Source: Rathayibacter tanaceti
GTDB taxonomy: Bacteria > Actinomycetota > Actinomycetes > Actinomycetales > Microbacteriaceae
DNA length: 42,629 nt
Direction: 5' to 3'
NCBI RefSeq assembly: GCF_001634385.1
Contig: NZ_LIIN01000007.1
Location: 1-42,629 of the forward strand
Shown here: positions 19,217 through 30,211 of the stretch, piece after piece
Position numbering within the stretch: position 1 is the first letter of the stretch
How the letters are laid out: the number at the start of each line of letters is the position of its first letter
Position numbers and translations under genes: made by a program
Notes under the pieces: generated by a model
The model's database searches: none
What the model was told of the DNA's origin: nothing
What the model saw: the letters and a program-made list of their open reading frames with translations, nothing else

Positions 19217-19894
19217 ATGAGCATCGATCCCTGGCCCCTGTTCTCACTGGAACTGCGCACCCCTCGCCTCAAGCTTCACCCGGTGCGCGACGCCGACCTC
19301 GGCGGGCTCGCGGCAGCGGCGCTCGCGGGCATCCACGAGATCGGCCGCTCGCCATTCCCCTCGACGTGGGCCCAGGCGCCGGCCGACCTGCTTCCCGCCG
19401 AGTACGCACGCTTCCACTGGAAACAGCGGGCGGGGATCACCAGGGAGTCGTGGCACGTGGCGTTCGCGGTCGTCGAGAGCGGAACGGTGATCGGCTGCCA
19501 GGACATCGTCGCCGAGGCGTTCGCGGCCACCCGCACCCTGACCTCGGGGTCGTGGCTCACCCGGTCGGCGCAAGGACGCGGGCTCGGCCGCGAGATGCGG
19601 GCAGCCGTGCTGCTCCTCGCCTTCGACCACCTCGGAGCCGAGGTCGCCGAGAGCGCCGCCCTCGCCTGGAACACCCGTTCGATCCGCGTCTCGGAGGCGC
19701 TGGGCTACCGGACCAACGGGACGAGCCGCATCGTCGGCTCGGACGGGGCAGGCGTCGAGGAGGTGCGCTTCCGGGTGACACCCGAGACGTTCGTGCGTCC
19801 GGAGTGGCCGCTCGAGGTCTCGGGAGTCGACGCGGCACGCACGATGCTCGTCGAGAACTCGGCGAGGCTTCCCCGCAACCCGCCTCCCGGGTAG
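19217..19894 (+). CDS. GNAT family N-acetyltransferase
   Basis: 225 aa of the RimJ/RimL-like GNAT type. The acetyl-CoA binding region is SGSWLTRSAQGRGLGREMRAAVLLLAFDHLG (motif A, Q/RxxGxG/A), followed by the motif B region AALAWNTRSIRVSEALGYRTNG. The N-terminal LELRTPRLKLHPVRDADL is the usual start of this group. The substrate is unknown. The last 40 nt overlap, convergently, a monooxygenase remnant on the other strand. The final residues ENSARLPRNPPPG look like read-through beyond the normal family end, so the 3' end may be a deletion junction. Confidence 0.88.
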   Translation: MSIDPWPLFSLELRTPRLKLHPVRDADLGGLAAAALAGIHEIGRSPFPSTWAQAPADLLPAEYARFHWKQRAGITRESWHVAFAVVESGTVIGCQDIVAEAFAATRTLTSGSWLTRSAQGRGLGREMRAAVLLLAFDHLGAEVAESAALAWNTRSIRVSEALGYRTNGTSRIVGSDGAGVEEVRFRVTPETFVRPEWPLEVSGVDAARTMLVENSARLPRNPPPG

Positions 19895-20394
19895 CCGCGG
19901 CGGAGGATGCCCCGCCGTCGCAGGATCGGCACGAGCTCGTCCAGCATCTGGTGCAGCGTGGTCAGGTCGAAGTCTCCAGAGAAGGCGAGCCCGTCGTTGT
20001 ACGCGTCCTCGCCCAGCTCCTGGACGACGTCGGACACCTCCTCCGCGGTGCCCACGAACGCGCTCCGCTCGGCGATCAGCCCGAGCCGGGCCTTCGCGGT
20101 CAGGAGCTCACGCGCTCGAGGTCGCGCGACGGCCCGGCGGCGATCGCCAGCAGAGCATCATCGCCGAAATGCGCGGAAGCAGCGACCAGCCGCACAGGAT
20201 CCTCGACCGCCGCCGGGCGCAGCTGCCGGGTCGCGAAGCCCCACTCACCCGCGATGCTCGCCGCGTCCGCCATCTGTCCCGCCTCCTCGCCGCCGACCAC
20301 CGGCGGTGCGGCCAGGGTTCCACGGCGGTACCCGCGGCGGTGCGGTGTCACCCGCTGTGTCACCCTCGGCGCTGTCGGAGGCGCAGCCCTCGGA
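19855..20394 (-). pseudogene. C-terminal remnant of a luciferase-like flavin monooxygenase
   Basis: Two frames joined by one missing base at about 20109-20113 give GEEAGQMADAASIAGEWGFATRQL... then ELLTAKARLGLIAERSAFVGTAEEVSDVV... DELVPILRRRGILRRGYPGGGLRGSL. The second half matches the C-terminal end of NtaA/SnaA/DszA-type FMN-dependent monooxygenases, where 'LVPxLxRRGxxRxxYxGxxLRxxL' closes the barrel. The N-terminal 200-300 residues, including the flavin site, are absent: the DUF427 stop is directly upstream. There is no stop at the expected 3' end; the frame runs on into the GNAT gene antisense to 19705. It is therefore truncated at both ends. The missing base may be a sequencing error, but the truncation is not. 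Confidence 0.65.
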
Positions 20395-20886
20395 TCACCA
20401 GCCCATCGTGCCGGGCGACCCCTTGAAGGGACCGACCACGCGGGACGTGATCCAGCCGCCGTAGAAGTCCCCCGGCTGGGGCTGCACGCTCTCGCCGTCG
20501 ACCGTGCACGAGTCCATCCGCCCCGGGTAGAGCGCCACCGTGCCGCGGAGCGCCTCGAAGCCGGGCGCCGGCTCCGGGTAGGTCCAGCCGGCGCCCTCGG
20601 CCACAGCTCCTGAACCGCCCCGCACGGTGAGGTACGCCGCCGCCCCCTTGAACTCGCAGTAGCTGCGACCCGGCGCCGGTTCGAGCGCTTCCGCAGCGAA
20701 GGACGCGAGAGGGAGGTAGTAGACGGGTGGATGACTCGTCTCGAGCACACGGAGCGACGCCCGGGTCTCGGCGACGACGACGCCGCCCAGCCGGACGACG
20801 ACGTGCTCGGGGGTCGTCTCGACCCTCGGCGGTCGCGGATAGTCCCAGACGGATTCCTGGCCCTCGGCGGGCCGTACGCGCTTCAT
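20395..20886 (-). CDS. DUF427 domain protein
   Basis: 163 aa. The DUF427 signature is clear: VWDYPRPPRVETTPEHVVVRLGG, ETSHPPVYYLP, CEFKGAAAYLTV, and the C-terminal GGWITSRVVGPFKG. The family is a small beta-rich cytoplasmic fold of unknown function, common in actinobacteria, cyanobacteria and proteobacteria. The ATG at 20886 is preceded at 7 nt by TAGCGT. It is divergent from the DarT-like gene and runs straight into the monooxygenase remnant, with which it may once have formed an operon. Confidence 0.9.
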   Translation of the reverse strand: MKRVRPAEGQESVWDYPRPPRVETTPEHVVVRLGGVVVAETRASLRVLETSHPPVYYLPLASFAAEALEPAPGRSYCEFKGAAAYLTVRGGSGAVAEGAGWTYPEPAPGFEALRGTVALYPGRMDSCTVDGESVQPQPGDFYGGWITSRVVGPFKGSPGTMGW

Positions 20887-20893
20887 GCTGTTC

Positions 20894-20899
20894 ACGCTA
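20894..20899 (-). promoter_or_regulatory. -10 element of the DUF427 gene (leaderless type)
   Basis: TAGCGT on the minus strand, 7 nt upstream of the ATG at 20886. Confidence 0.5.
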
Positions 20900-21053
20900 C
20901 GCGTCGGCCGAAGCCCCGCGCCCGCTTCCCGGGAGACGCCCGGCCGGGCGTCGCGCGCCCGCTGATCGCCGCCGCCGAGCCGCTCGATCGCCGAGGTCGC
21001 GTAACGTCGTCCTTGCGCCGGACCCCCGAGACCGCCCGCAGAAGGATTCCAGA

Positions 21054-21838
21054 GTGCCCACCGAATGCATCCACGGCCTCGACATCGCGCTCTGCGACGT
21101 CTGCTCCCCCGCCAAGCTCCCCGAGCCCGTCGGCCGCGCCACTCGCGCACCCGCCCGCGTGCCCGGCACGTCCCGAGCGGCGACCGCGCGTGCCGCGGCC
21201 CGCGGAACGGCGCGTGAGAAGCCCCTGCCGAAGGTCGACATCGCGGCCCAGCGGATCTACCACGTGACCCACCTCGACAACCTCGAGGCGATCGTCGCCG
21301 CCGGCGCCATCCTCGCCGATGAGCTGCTCGACTCCCGTCCCGCCGTCGACGTCAGTGCACCGACCACTCGCGAGCACCGCCGTGCCGTGCAGGTCAAGGA
21401 CGGCGTGAGCGTCGCGGGATTCGTCCCCTTCTTCCTTTCCCCCGATGCCGCCCTCTGGGCCGATCTGCGCGGAGAGCGCGTCGCGCCGCACTGGTCGCCG
21501 AGCGCTCAGGGCACGACGGCCTCGCAGTTCGTGGTCCTCGTGGGATCGCTCGCCTCCGCCCCCGTGCTGAGCGACGGCGACGCCTCCCACGTGCTCACCC
21601 GATTCACGGAGGGCGACGCGCTCGTCCGCACGTTCGCGCGACTGCTCGTCGACGAGCCGGCGCTGCGCAGTGCCGAGGCCCTGGTCCCCGAGCGCTTCCC
21701 GCTCGACGGCATAGCGACGGTCGGAGTCGCCTCGGTCGCGCGCGGAAGCGGGTCAAGGCACTGTTCGAGAGCGTCGACGCCTCGCCGAGGGTCGCCGTGT
21801 ACCCGCCGTGGTTCCACCCGGTCGACGAGGAGGAGTGA
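21054..21838 (+). CDS. DarT-like DUF4433 protein, frameshifted near the 3' end
   Basis: The DUF4433 family includes DarT, which ADP-ribosylates thymidines in single-stranded DNA. The GTG start at 21054 has AAGGA 7 nt upstream. Residues 5-17 (C5-x-H7 ... C14-x2-C17) look like a small metal-binding motif not present in classic DarT. The core starts at RIYHVTHLDNLEAIVAAG (68-84). FVPFFLSPDAALW is at 123-135. SAEALVPERFPLDGI (206-220) holds E208 at the place of the DarT catalytic glutamate. One base is missing at 21738-21740; the true end RKRVKALFESVDASPRVAVYPPWFHPVDEEE stops at 21838. The repaired length is 261 aa. No DarG macrodomain antitoxin gene is adjacent, so toxicity is doubtful. The family assignment is solid; the activity is inference. 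Confidence 0.82.
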
Positions 21839-21845
21839 CCCGGAG

Positions 21846-22361
21846 CTAGTCGGCGTCGAGCAGGTCGAGTCGGTCGGCGAGGTAGCGGCGCAGGGGCATC
21901 AGGCCCTGATCGCCTAAACCCGCTGCCCAGCGCACGAGCACGTCACCGCCTCGCAGCACCAACGGCTCCTGGCCGCGCTCGAGCGCGGCCGCGTCGGTCG
22001 CGAGGCGACGCCAACCGTAGTTCACGATCTCGCCCTCGCGGAACGGTCCGTCGAACGCTGCGCGCCGGATCTCGCGGCGCGCCTCCTGCGACTCCGACTG
22101 GTTGTTGGCGTGCAGCGGAGCGACGGCCCGAGTGACCGAGCCCGTCGCGGCGAGCTCGCCGTCGTGCCCCAGCAGCACGACTCCGAGGCGCCAGGCGCGG
22201 GCGACCGGTGCCATCACGGGCTTCCTCCGGAAACCGAGGACGGGGCGCGGGGTACGCAGCTCGGCGAGAGCCTGATCCGCGACCCCTCGGGCCGACAGCT
22301 CGGCCGAGACCTCGCTCAGCAGCGACGCCAGGTCGAGGGCGGCCTGCTCGGCTCCGGGCAT
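21846..22361 (-). CDS. Conserved actinobacterial protein of unknown function
   Basis: 171 aa, cytoplasmic, no signal peptide or membrane segment. Recognisable blocks are RAWRLGVVLLGHDGELAATGSVTRAV, REIRRAAFDGPFREGEIVNYGWR and LVLRGGDVLVRWAAG, followed by YLADRLDLLDAD. I recall similar proteins in other Microbacteriaceae (sometimes labelled glutaminase, without support), but no characterised homologue. The ATG at 22361 follows GAGGAGGG. A TAGGCT at 22386-22391 could be its -10, giving an 18-nt leader. It converges with the DarT-like gene, the two stops being 7 nt apart. Confidence 0.8.
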   Translation of the reverse strand: MPGAEQAALDLASLLSEVSAELSARGVADQALAELRTPRPVLGFRRKPVMAPVARAWRLGVVLLGHDGELAATGSVTRAVAPLHANNQSESQEARREIRRAAFDGPFREGEIVNYGWRRLATDAAALERGQEPLVLRGGDVLVRWAAGLGDQGLMPLRRYLADRLDLLDAD

Positions 22362-22385
22362 CGTCCCTCCTCGCCTCGTCCGACC

Positions 22386-22391
22386 AGCCTA
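22386..22391 (-). promoter_or_regulatory. -10 element of the 21846-22361 gene
   Basis: TAGGCT on the minus strand, 24 nt upstream of the ATG, leaving room for a short leader with a GAGGAGGG ribosome-binding site. Confidence 0.4.
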
Positions 22392-22429
22392 CGGGCGCCG
22401 CCGTCACCGGCCTCACCGCCGAGCACCGT

Positions 22430-22435
22430 TACGAT
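22430..22435 (+). promoter_or_regulatory. -10 element of adk
   Basis: TACGAT on the plus strand, 28 nt before the adk ATG, followed by a GAGGAGG ribosome-binding site. It forms a divergent promoter pair with the gene at 21846-22361. Confidence 0.4.
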
Positions 22436-22463
22436 CACCTGACGACACCGAGGAGGACGAGCG

Positions 22464-23030
22464 ATGCGCGTCATCATGATGGGCCCGCCCGGCGTGGGCA
22501 AGGGCACCCAGGCGACGATCCTGGCCCGCGACCTGGGCGTGCCGGCGATCTCGACGGGCGAGCTGTTCCGCGCGCACGTGGCCGACGGCACGGAGCTGGG
22601 CCGGCGTCTGCGCTCTCTGGTCGAGGCCGGCGAGTACGTCCCCGATGAGGTGACGAACACCCTGGTCGCGGAGCGGCTCGACGAACCGGACGCGCACGAG
22701 GGCTTCATCCTCGACGGCTACCCGCGCACACTCGCGCAGGTGGACGAGCTCGAGCGGATGTTGCGGGAGCGCGGAGCCGAACTCTCCTGTGTCGTGATGC
22801 TGAGCGCCGATCCCGAGGTGGTCCTCTCACGCCTGCACACCCGCGCGGCGGACCAGGGCAGGGCCGACGACGATCCCGAGGTCGTCCGCACCCGGATCGC
22901 CGTCTACGAGCGTGAGACCGCCCCGCTCGAGCAGGTCTACACCGAGCGGGGCCTGCTCGTGCGCATCGACGGCTCGGCGACTCCGGAGGAGGTGGCCGAG
23001 AGGATCATCGCGGCGTGCCGGCCCGAATGA
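22464..23030 (+). CDS. adk: Adenylate kinase, short form
   Basis: Converts AMP and ATP to two ADP. It is 188 aa, the short form without the long zinc LID insert, as in mycobacteria. The P-loop GPPGVGKGT is at residues 7-15. The AMP site is ISTGELFRAHV, and FILDGYPRTLAQVDELE is the family signature. The short LID is around HTRAADQGRADDDPEVVRTRI. It stands alone here rather than beside secY/map, where actinobacterial adk normally lies, so it could be a second copy. It converges with carD, with 22 nt between the stops. Confidence 0.93.
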   Translation: MRVIMMGPPGVGKGTQATILARDLGVPAISTGELFRAHVADGTELGRRLRSLVEAGEYVPDEVTNTLVAERLDEPDAHEGFILDGYPRTLAQVDELERMLRERGAELSCVVMLSADPEVVLSRLHTRAADQGRADDDPEVVRTRIAVYERETAPLEQVYTERGLLVRIDGSATPEEVAERIIAACRPE

Positions 23031-23052
23031 GCCGACCTGCCGCCACGGGAGG

Positions 23053-23544
23053 TCAGATCGCCGAGGCGAGGACCTCGTCGAGCGTGGCCGAGGCCTCCTC
23101 GTCGGTGCCCTTGAGAGCGAGCGAGAGCTCGGACACGAGGATCTGACGGGCCTTGAGGAGCATGCGCTTCTCACCGGCCGAGACCCCGCCGGCCTGCTCG
23201 CGGCGCCATAGGTCGCGGACGACCTCGCTGACGCGGTAGACGCTGCCGCTGGCCATCTTCTCCTGATTGGCCTTGAAGCGGCGCGACCAGTTGCTGGCCT
23301 CCTCGGCAACATCGCTGCGCAGGACGTCGTAGACGGCCTGAACGCCCGCGTCGTCGATGATCTCGCGCACGCCGACGAGCTCGGCGTTCTCGACGGGGAG
23401 GGTGATGGTGAGCTCGCTGGTGTGCACGTTCATCGTCATGAACGTCTTCTCGACGCCTTTGACCGAGCGCTTCTCGAGTCCCGTGATCGTCACCGCTCCG
23501 TGGTGGGGGTAGACCAGGGTCTCGCCGACCTCGAATGTCATCAT
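23053..23544 (-). CDS. carD: CarD family RNA polymerase-binding regulator
   Basis: CarD binds the RNA polymerase beta subunit and stabilises open complexes, especially at rRNA promoters. It is 163 aa and close to mycobacterial CarD: MTFEVGETLVYPHHGAVTI forms the Tudor-like RNAP-interaction domain, and NWSRRFKANQEKMASG...VVRDLWRREQAGGVSAGEKRML is the helical DNA-binding domain with the wedge tryptophan. Two adjacent ATGs are possible (23544, 23541). It begins 10 nt after the stop of the TetR gene. ispD and ispF, which follow carD in many actinobacteria, are absent here. Confidence 0.95.
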   Translation of the reverse strand: MMTFEVGETLVYPHHGAVTITGLEKRSVKGVEKTFMTMNVHTSELTITLPVENAELVGVREIIDDAGVQAVYDVLRSDVAEEASNWSRRFKANQEKMASGSVYRVSEVVRDLWRREQAGGVSAGEKRMLLKARQILVSELSLALKGTDEEASATLDEVLASAI

Positions 23545-23554
23545 GTCGTGCCTT

Positions 23555-24223
23555 TCATCGTGGGGCGTGGGGGGAGTGGGGAAGCAGGGGCCGCAGCGGC
23601 GCTTCGGCGAGCCAGGGCGGGAGGAGCGCCACCAGGTGGTCGACGATCTCCTCGTCGGTGCCGTCGAGCGAGCCGGCGAGCCAGGCTCCCGCTACGGCGA
23701 GCACCCCTCCCGCGGCGAAGGTCGCGGTGAGGTCGGTGTCGACCTCGGCGGGGACGTCGACCCGGCCGAGCACCTCGCGGTGCAGGGCGAGGGCGGTGCC
23801 GAGCACGGCGTCGTCGGAGGCGACGCGGGCAGAGGAACGGGCGCGCAGTCGGGCGTGGAAGGCGTGGCGGTCGACCAGGCGCTCGACCAGACGGGAGTAT
23901 CCGCGCTGCAGAGCGTCGGCGCCCGTGCGGTCGGCGGAATCGGACTCGGTCACGTCGGCGACCACCAGGTCCTCGCGGAGCAGGGCGGAGGCGACTCCCG
24001 CCGCGTCGTCGAAGTGCGCGTAGAACGAGCTGCGGCTGATGCCGGCCTCGCGGACGATGTCGCTCACCGCGATGCCTTCTGCCCGATCCCCGTCGCTCTG
24101 CATGACGATGCGCTCGACTGCGTCGAACACGCGTCGCCGGGTGCGGCGGGCACGCGGATCGGCGGATCCCGGTGACGAGGGGGACTCCGCCGCGTGCATG
24201 GAGGCGAGGCGAGCGGAAGTCAT
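23555..24223 (-). CDS. TetR/AcrR family transcriptional regulator
   Basis: 222 aa. The N-terminal helix-turn-helix is RRVFDAVERIV...IAVSDIVREAGISRSSFYAHFDDAAGVASALL (about residues 24-75); the rest is a helical ligand-binding domain with no recognisable specificity. I chose the ATG at 24223 over the in-frame ATG at 24235 because TATGCT (24231-24236) covers the latter and sits 7 nt upstream of the former. It is flanked by the DUF2236 gene upstream and carD downstream on the same strand; it may regulate either. The effector is unknown. Confidence 0.9.
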   Translation of the reverse strand: MTSARLASMHAAESPSSPGSADPRARRTRRRVFDAVERIVMQSDGDRAEGIAVSDIVREAGISRSSFYAHFDDAAGVASALLREDLVVADVTESDSADRTGADALQRGYSRLVERLVDRHAFHARLRARSSARVASDDAVLGTALALHREVLGRVDVPAEVDTDLTATFAAGGVLAVAGAWLAGSLDGTDEEIVDHLVALLPPWLAEAPLRPLLPHSPHAPR

Positions 24224-24230
24224 CGACGGA

Positions 24231-24236
24231 AGCATA
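24231..24236 (-). promoter_or_regulatory. -10 element of the TetR gene (leaderless type)
   Basis: TATGCT on the minus strand, 7 nt upstream of the ATG at 24223. It is the closest match to the TATAAT consensus among the leaderless promoters here. Confidence 0.55.
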
Positions 24237-24269
24237 CCACTTCCCGGACAGGTGTTCGAGAACGGCCGC

Positions 24270-25186
24270 TCAGGAGCTGCGAGCGGCCGTCTGCTCCAGA
24301 CCGGCGATGCGGTCGAGGGCCGCCCGCTCGCTCGGCAGGACGCGACCGAGGTGACGCCGCAGGACCACGAAGAGGAGACGAGTGGCCGTGATCGCCGGCC
24401 ACCACGGCCGCCGCAGACCGAGCAGGCGCCGCACCTCGGGGGTGAGCGAGGCGACAGCGCCGGCGAAGAGCAACGGATAGACCACGCCCGCCTCGCCGGG
24501 CAGCCGGATGTCACGGAGGAAGCCGACCGCCTCGCGAACCCGCTCATCGGGCTTCAGCTCGCCCGCGAAGCCGGCCAGCTGGGCCCGCAGCTCCGCCTCG
24601 GTCTCGGGCGGGTGCTCGACGCCGAGCAGACGTCCCGAGGCCGCCCATTCGCGGACGTAGGCATCCGGTCCGCCCGGGATCGCGCCTCCCCAGATCTTGT
24701 GCGCCCCGAGGAACGCCTCGGTGAAGGCGTCGTGCACCCAGAGCAGCAGCCGCGGGTCCTGGGCGGAGTAGGAGCGCTCGTGACCGTCGGCGTCGTCGTA
24801 GGAGCCGACGATCCGCTCATGGACGCCCGTGACCCAGCCGGCGGCGTCACGCGCGGCGGTCGTGTCGCCGAAGCTCGTCGTCAGCACCCAGCGCACGGTG
24901 TTGTCGAGGCGGCCCATCGGATCCTCGCGGTAGCGGGAGTGGTCGTGGACACCGGCCATCGCACCGGCGTGCAGGGTCTGCATCAGCAGAGCGCGCACCC
25001 CTGCGACCATCGTGGGCAGGCCGCCGTTGACTGCCCACACCGCACTCCCCGGTCCGAAGAGGCCCGCGTCCTCCCCCGTCTCGAGGGCGACGACCCAGTC
25101 GGCGCGGGGACGGGGTCGGCGGCGGCTCATCCGCTCAGTGTGCGCTCGGAGGCTGGGTCGCGGCTGGCGATCCGTCGGAGGGGTCG

Positions 25187-25190
<4 letters not shown>
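24270..25190 (-). CDS. DUF2236 (MpaB/rubber-oxygenase-like) protein
   Basis: 306 aa of the oxygenase family related to latex-clearing protein and MpaB, many of which bind haem b. Family blocks are GSAVWAVNGGLPTMVAGVRALLMQTLHAGAMAGVHDHSRY, near residues 46-86, then RLDNTVRWVLTTSFGDT and DPRLLLWVHDAFTEAFL. Conserved histidines (HAGAMAGVHDH, WVHDAF) are candidate haem ligands by family analogy. No signal peptide is seen. The GTG start at 25190 overlaps the TGA of the SNF2 helicase gene (GTGA), so translation is coupled. The substrate is unknown. Confidence 0.88.
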
Positions 25191-28203
<3,013 letters not shown>

Positions 28204-28278
28204 CGCACCATCGTGCCACGCACCCCCGACACGCTCGCCGAGCGCCCGCGCGATCCGGGTGACGGGCAGAATCGGAGC

Positions 28279-29163
28279 ATGAGCAGCAGCGACTCCCCCG
28301 AGCCCACCGTTCTCACCGTCGGCAGCGAGAGCCTGCGCATCGCGCTGACGACAGCCGGTGCCGAGATGACGTCCCTCCGGGACGGCGAGGGCCGTGAGTA
28401 CCTCTGGCAGGCCGGCCCAGAGTGGCGCCGCCACGCCCCGGTGCTGTTCCCGATCATCGGCCGGCTGCCGAACGACACGCTCCACCACGAGGGGCTCGAC
28501 TACCCGATGGGCCAGCACGGCATCGCTCGCGATCGGGTCTTCGAGCTCGCGGGAGTCTCGGCCGACGAGGCCGTCTTCCGTCTGCGGAGCGACCAGGACA
28601 CCCGTGCGGTGTTCCCCTTCGACTGGACTCTCCTGATCGCGTACGCCGTCACCGGTGCGACCGTGCGGATCACTCAGACCGTCGAGAACCGCGGCGCGGG
28701 CCCGCTCGGAGTGTCGGTGGGCAACCACCCGGCCTTCGCGCTGCCGCTGCCGGCGGCACGCGGCGAGCACCGCATCCGCTTCGCGCAGCCCGAGCCGGAG
28801 GGGTTCCGTCGCGCGCCGGAGAACCTGCTGCTGGAGCAGCGTCACCCGGCGCCGCTCGAGAACGGTGCGCTGAGGGTCGACGACACGCACTTCGAGCAGG
28901 GCGTCATGATCTTCGACGAGTCGCGCCGCCGCTCGCTCCGTCTCGAGGCCGAGGGAGCCGCTCGCTCGGTCGAGGTCGACACGGGCGACTTCGATGTGGT
29001 GGGCGTGTGGAAGCCGGTCGGCGCCCCCTTCGTCTGCCTCGAGCCCTGGCGCGGCGTGCCGACGCCGGAGGGCTGGGACGGCGACATCGTCGACAAGCCG
29101 CGGCAGCTCGTCCTGGGCGCCGGCGAGCAGCGTTCCCTCTCCTACAGCATCGCGCTGGTCTGA
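28279..29163 (+). CDS. Aldose 1-epimerase family protein
   Basis: Galactose-mutarotase-like enzyme interconverting sugar anomers, 294 aa. Motifs are [29 protein letters not shown] (substrate histidine in GQHG), [13 protein letters not shown] (second histidine) and the C-terminal CLEPWRG with the catalytic-type glutamate. It is nearer the YeaD/LacX subgroup than GalM, judging from the short GNHPAF motif. The ATG at 28279 has CAGAAT 6 nt upstream, a weaker leaderless candidate. Its 3' end overlaps the ppx-like gene by 22 nt convergently. Confidence 0.9.
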   Translation: MSSSDSPEPTVLTVGSESLRIALTTAGAEMTSLRDGEGREYLWQAGPEWRRHAPVLFPIIGRLPNDTLHHEGLDYPMGQHGIARDRVFELAGVSADEAVFRLRSDQDTRAVFPFDWTLLIAYAVTGATVRITQTVENRGAGPLGVSVGNHPAFALPLPAARGEHRIRFAQPEPEGFRRAPENLLLEQRHPAPLENGALRVDDTHFEQGVMIFDESRRRSLRLEAEGAARSVEVDTGDFDVVGVWKPVGAPFVCLEPWRGVPTPEGWDGDIVDKPRQLVLGAGEQRSLSYSIALV

Positions 29164-30108
29164 CGCTCCTCGCGCTGGATCTGCGCGTCGAGCAGTTCGA
29201 AGCGCCGGATGATCAGCCCCTCGCGGGTCGCCCACGGGCAGATCACCAGCGTCTCGACGCCGAGGGCGTCCATCGCCGCCTCGGCCACCAGCGCACCGGC
29301 GAGCAGCTGTGGCGCCCGCAGGGCCGAGACGCCCGGTAGGGCCGACCGGTCGGCGGCGCTGATGGCGGCGAGCCGCGAGGACCACAGGCGCAGGTCGACC
29401 AGGTGCAGCTCCCGGCGCACCAGCGGTCCCGCTGCACTCGGTGCAGCACCTGTGATCCGCGCGAGCGAGCGGAAGGTCTTGGAGGTGCCCGCGACGAGGT
29501 CGGGACGGCCGAGGGAGAGGAAGGCGCGCACCGGCTCCGCGAGCAGCTCGCGGGCGTGACGGCGAGCTGCCTTGACGCTGGTGGCGGAGGCGGGATCGCC
29601 GACCAGCAGGTCGCGGGTCACGCGCCCAGCACCCAGCGGCACCGAGACTGCGAGCTCGGGCACTTCGTCGACCCCCTCGCCAGCTCGAACGAACCCCCGC
29701 CGATGTCGAGCCCGAGTATCGAGCCCGCCCCCAGCCGAACCAGCGGCGCACGGCGAGGAACGTGGCCGACGCCTCCGCCTCCCCGCCGAGCTCCTGCAGG
29801 TGAACCCCGGTCTCGGCGCGCACCCGCTCGAGGACCGCCGCGCCGTTCCCGGCCTCCCGGACCGCGGAGGTGGCGAAGGCGAGCAGGTCCTCCGCGCGGT
29901 GCTCGCGGGCGACCTCGGCGGCCTCGGCGACGAACGAGATCAGCTCGCGCTGGCCCTGCTCGGTGATGTCGCCGGCCGTATCCAGGTGGGCGACGAGCGC
30001 GAGGCTGCGCTTGTGCGAGCGGTAGGGCACCGGGCGGGCTCCGGGATGCGCGTCGACGAGGAGCAGGTGGACCGTGTTGGAGCCGATGTCGAGTACGCCG
30101 AGTCGCAT
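29142..30108 (-). CDS. Ppx/GppA family phosphatase, two frameshifts
   Basis: Exopolyphosphatase/guanosine pentaphosphatase family (ASKHA fold), acting on polyphosphate or pppGpp. The N-terminus [19 protein letters not shown] carries the phosphate-1 motif. The phosphate-2 region [14 protein letters not shown] lies in a different frame from both flanks. Single bases are missing in G/C runs at about 29724-29732 and in the C run at 29672-29676, so the gene needs two corrections to read through to [11 protein letters not shown]. The repaired length is 322 aa, the short actinobacterial form like M. tuberculosis Ppx1. The ATG at 30108 has TACGGT 6 nt upstream. It overlaps the epimerase gene end convergently. 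Confidence 0.9.
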
Positions 30109-30114
30109 CCGACC

Positions 30115-30120
30115 ACCGTA
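30115..30120 (-). promoter_or_regulatory. -10 element of the ppx-like gene (leaderless type)
   Basis: TACGGT on the minus strand, 6 nt upstream of the ATG at 30108, just after the pyk terminator. Confidence 0.5.
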
Positions 30121-30165
30121 TCCGGCTGAGGAGGGCCGGCTCGTCACCGCGCTCCCGCGGACGAC

Positions 30166-30199
30166 GGAGGGCCCGGCCGCCGAGGCGACCGGACCCTCC
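30166..30199 (-). terminator. pyk terminator hairpin
   Basis: A 14-bp stem (30166-30179 with 30186-30199), nearly perfect with G-U pairs, starts 12 nt after the pyk stop. There is no U tract. It separates pyk from the ppx-like gene. Confidence 0.7.
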
Positions 30200-30211
30200 G
30201 GGGTGTTGGAC

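Noticed and set aside
19141-22361. Genomic island integrated at tRNA-Leu
   Set aside because: Only a 12-bp repeat adjoins the tRNA; no integrase, no distal attachment site and no clear composition shift were seen.
30166-30199. Riboswitch-like structure between pyk and ppx
   Set aside because: It is a simple 14-bp hairpin right after the pyk stop, best explained as a terminator.
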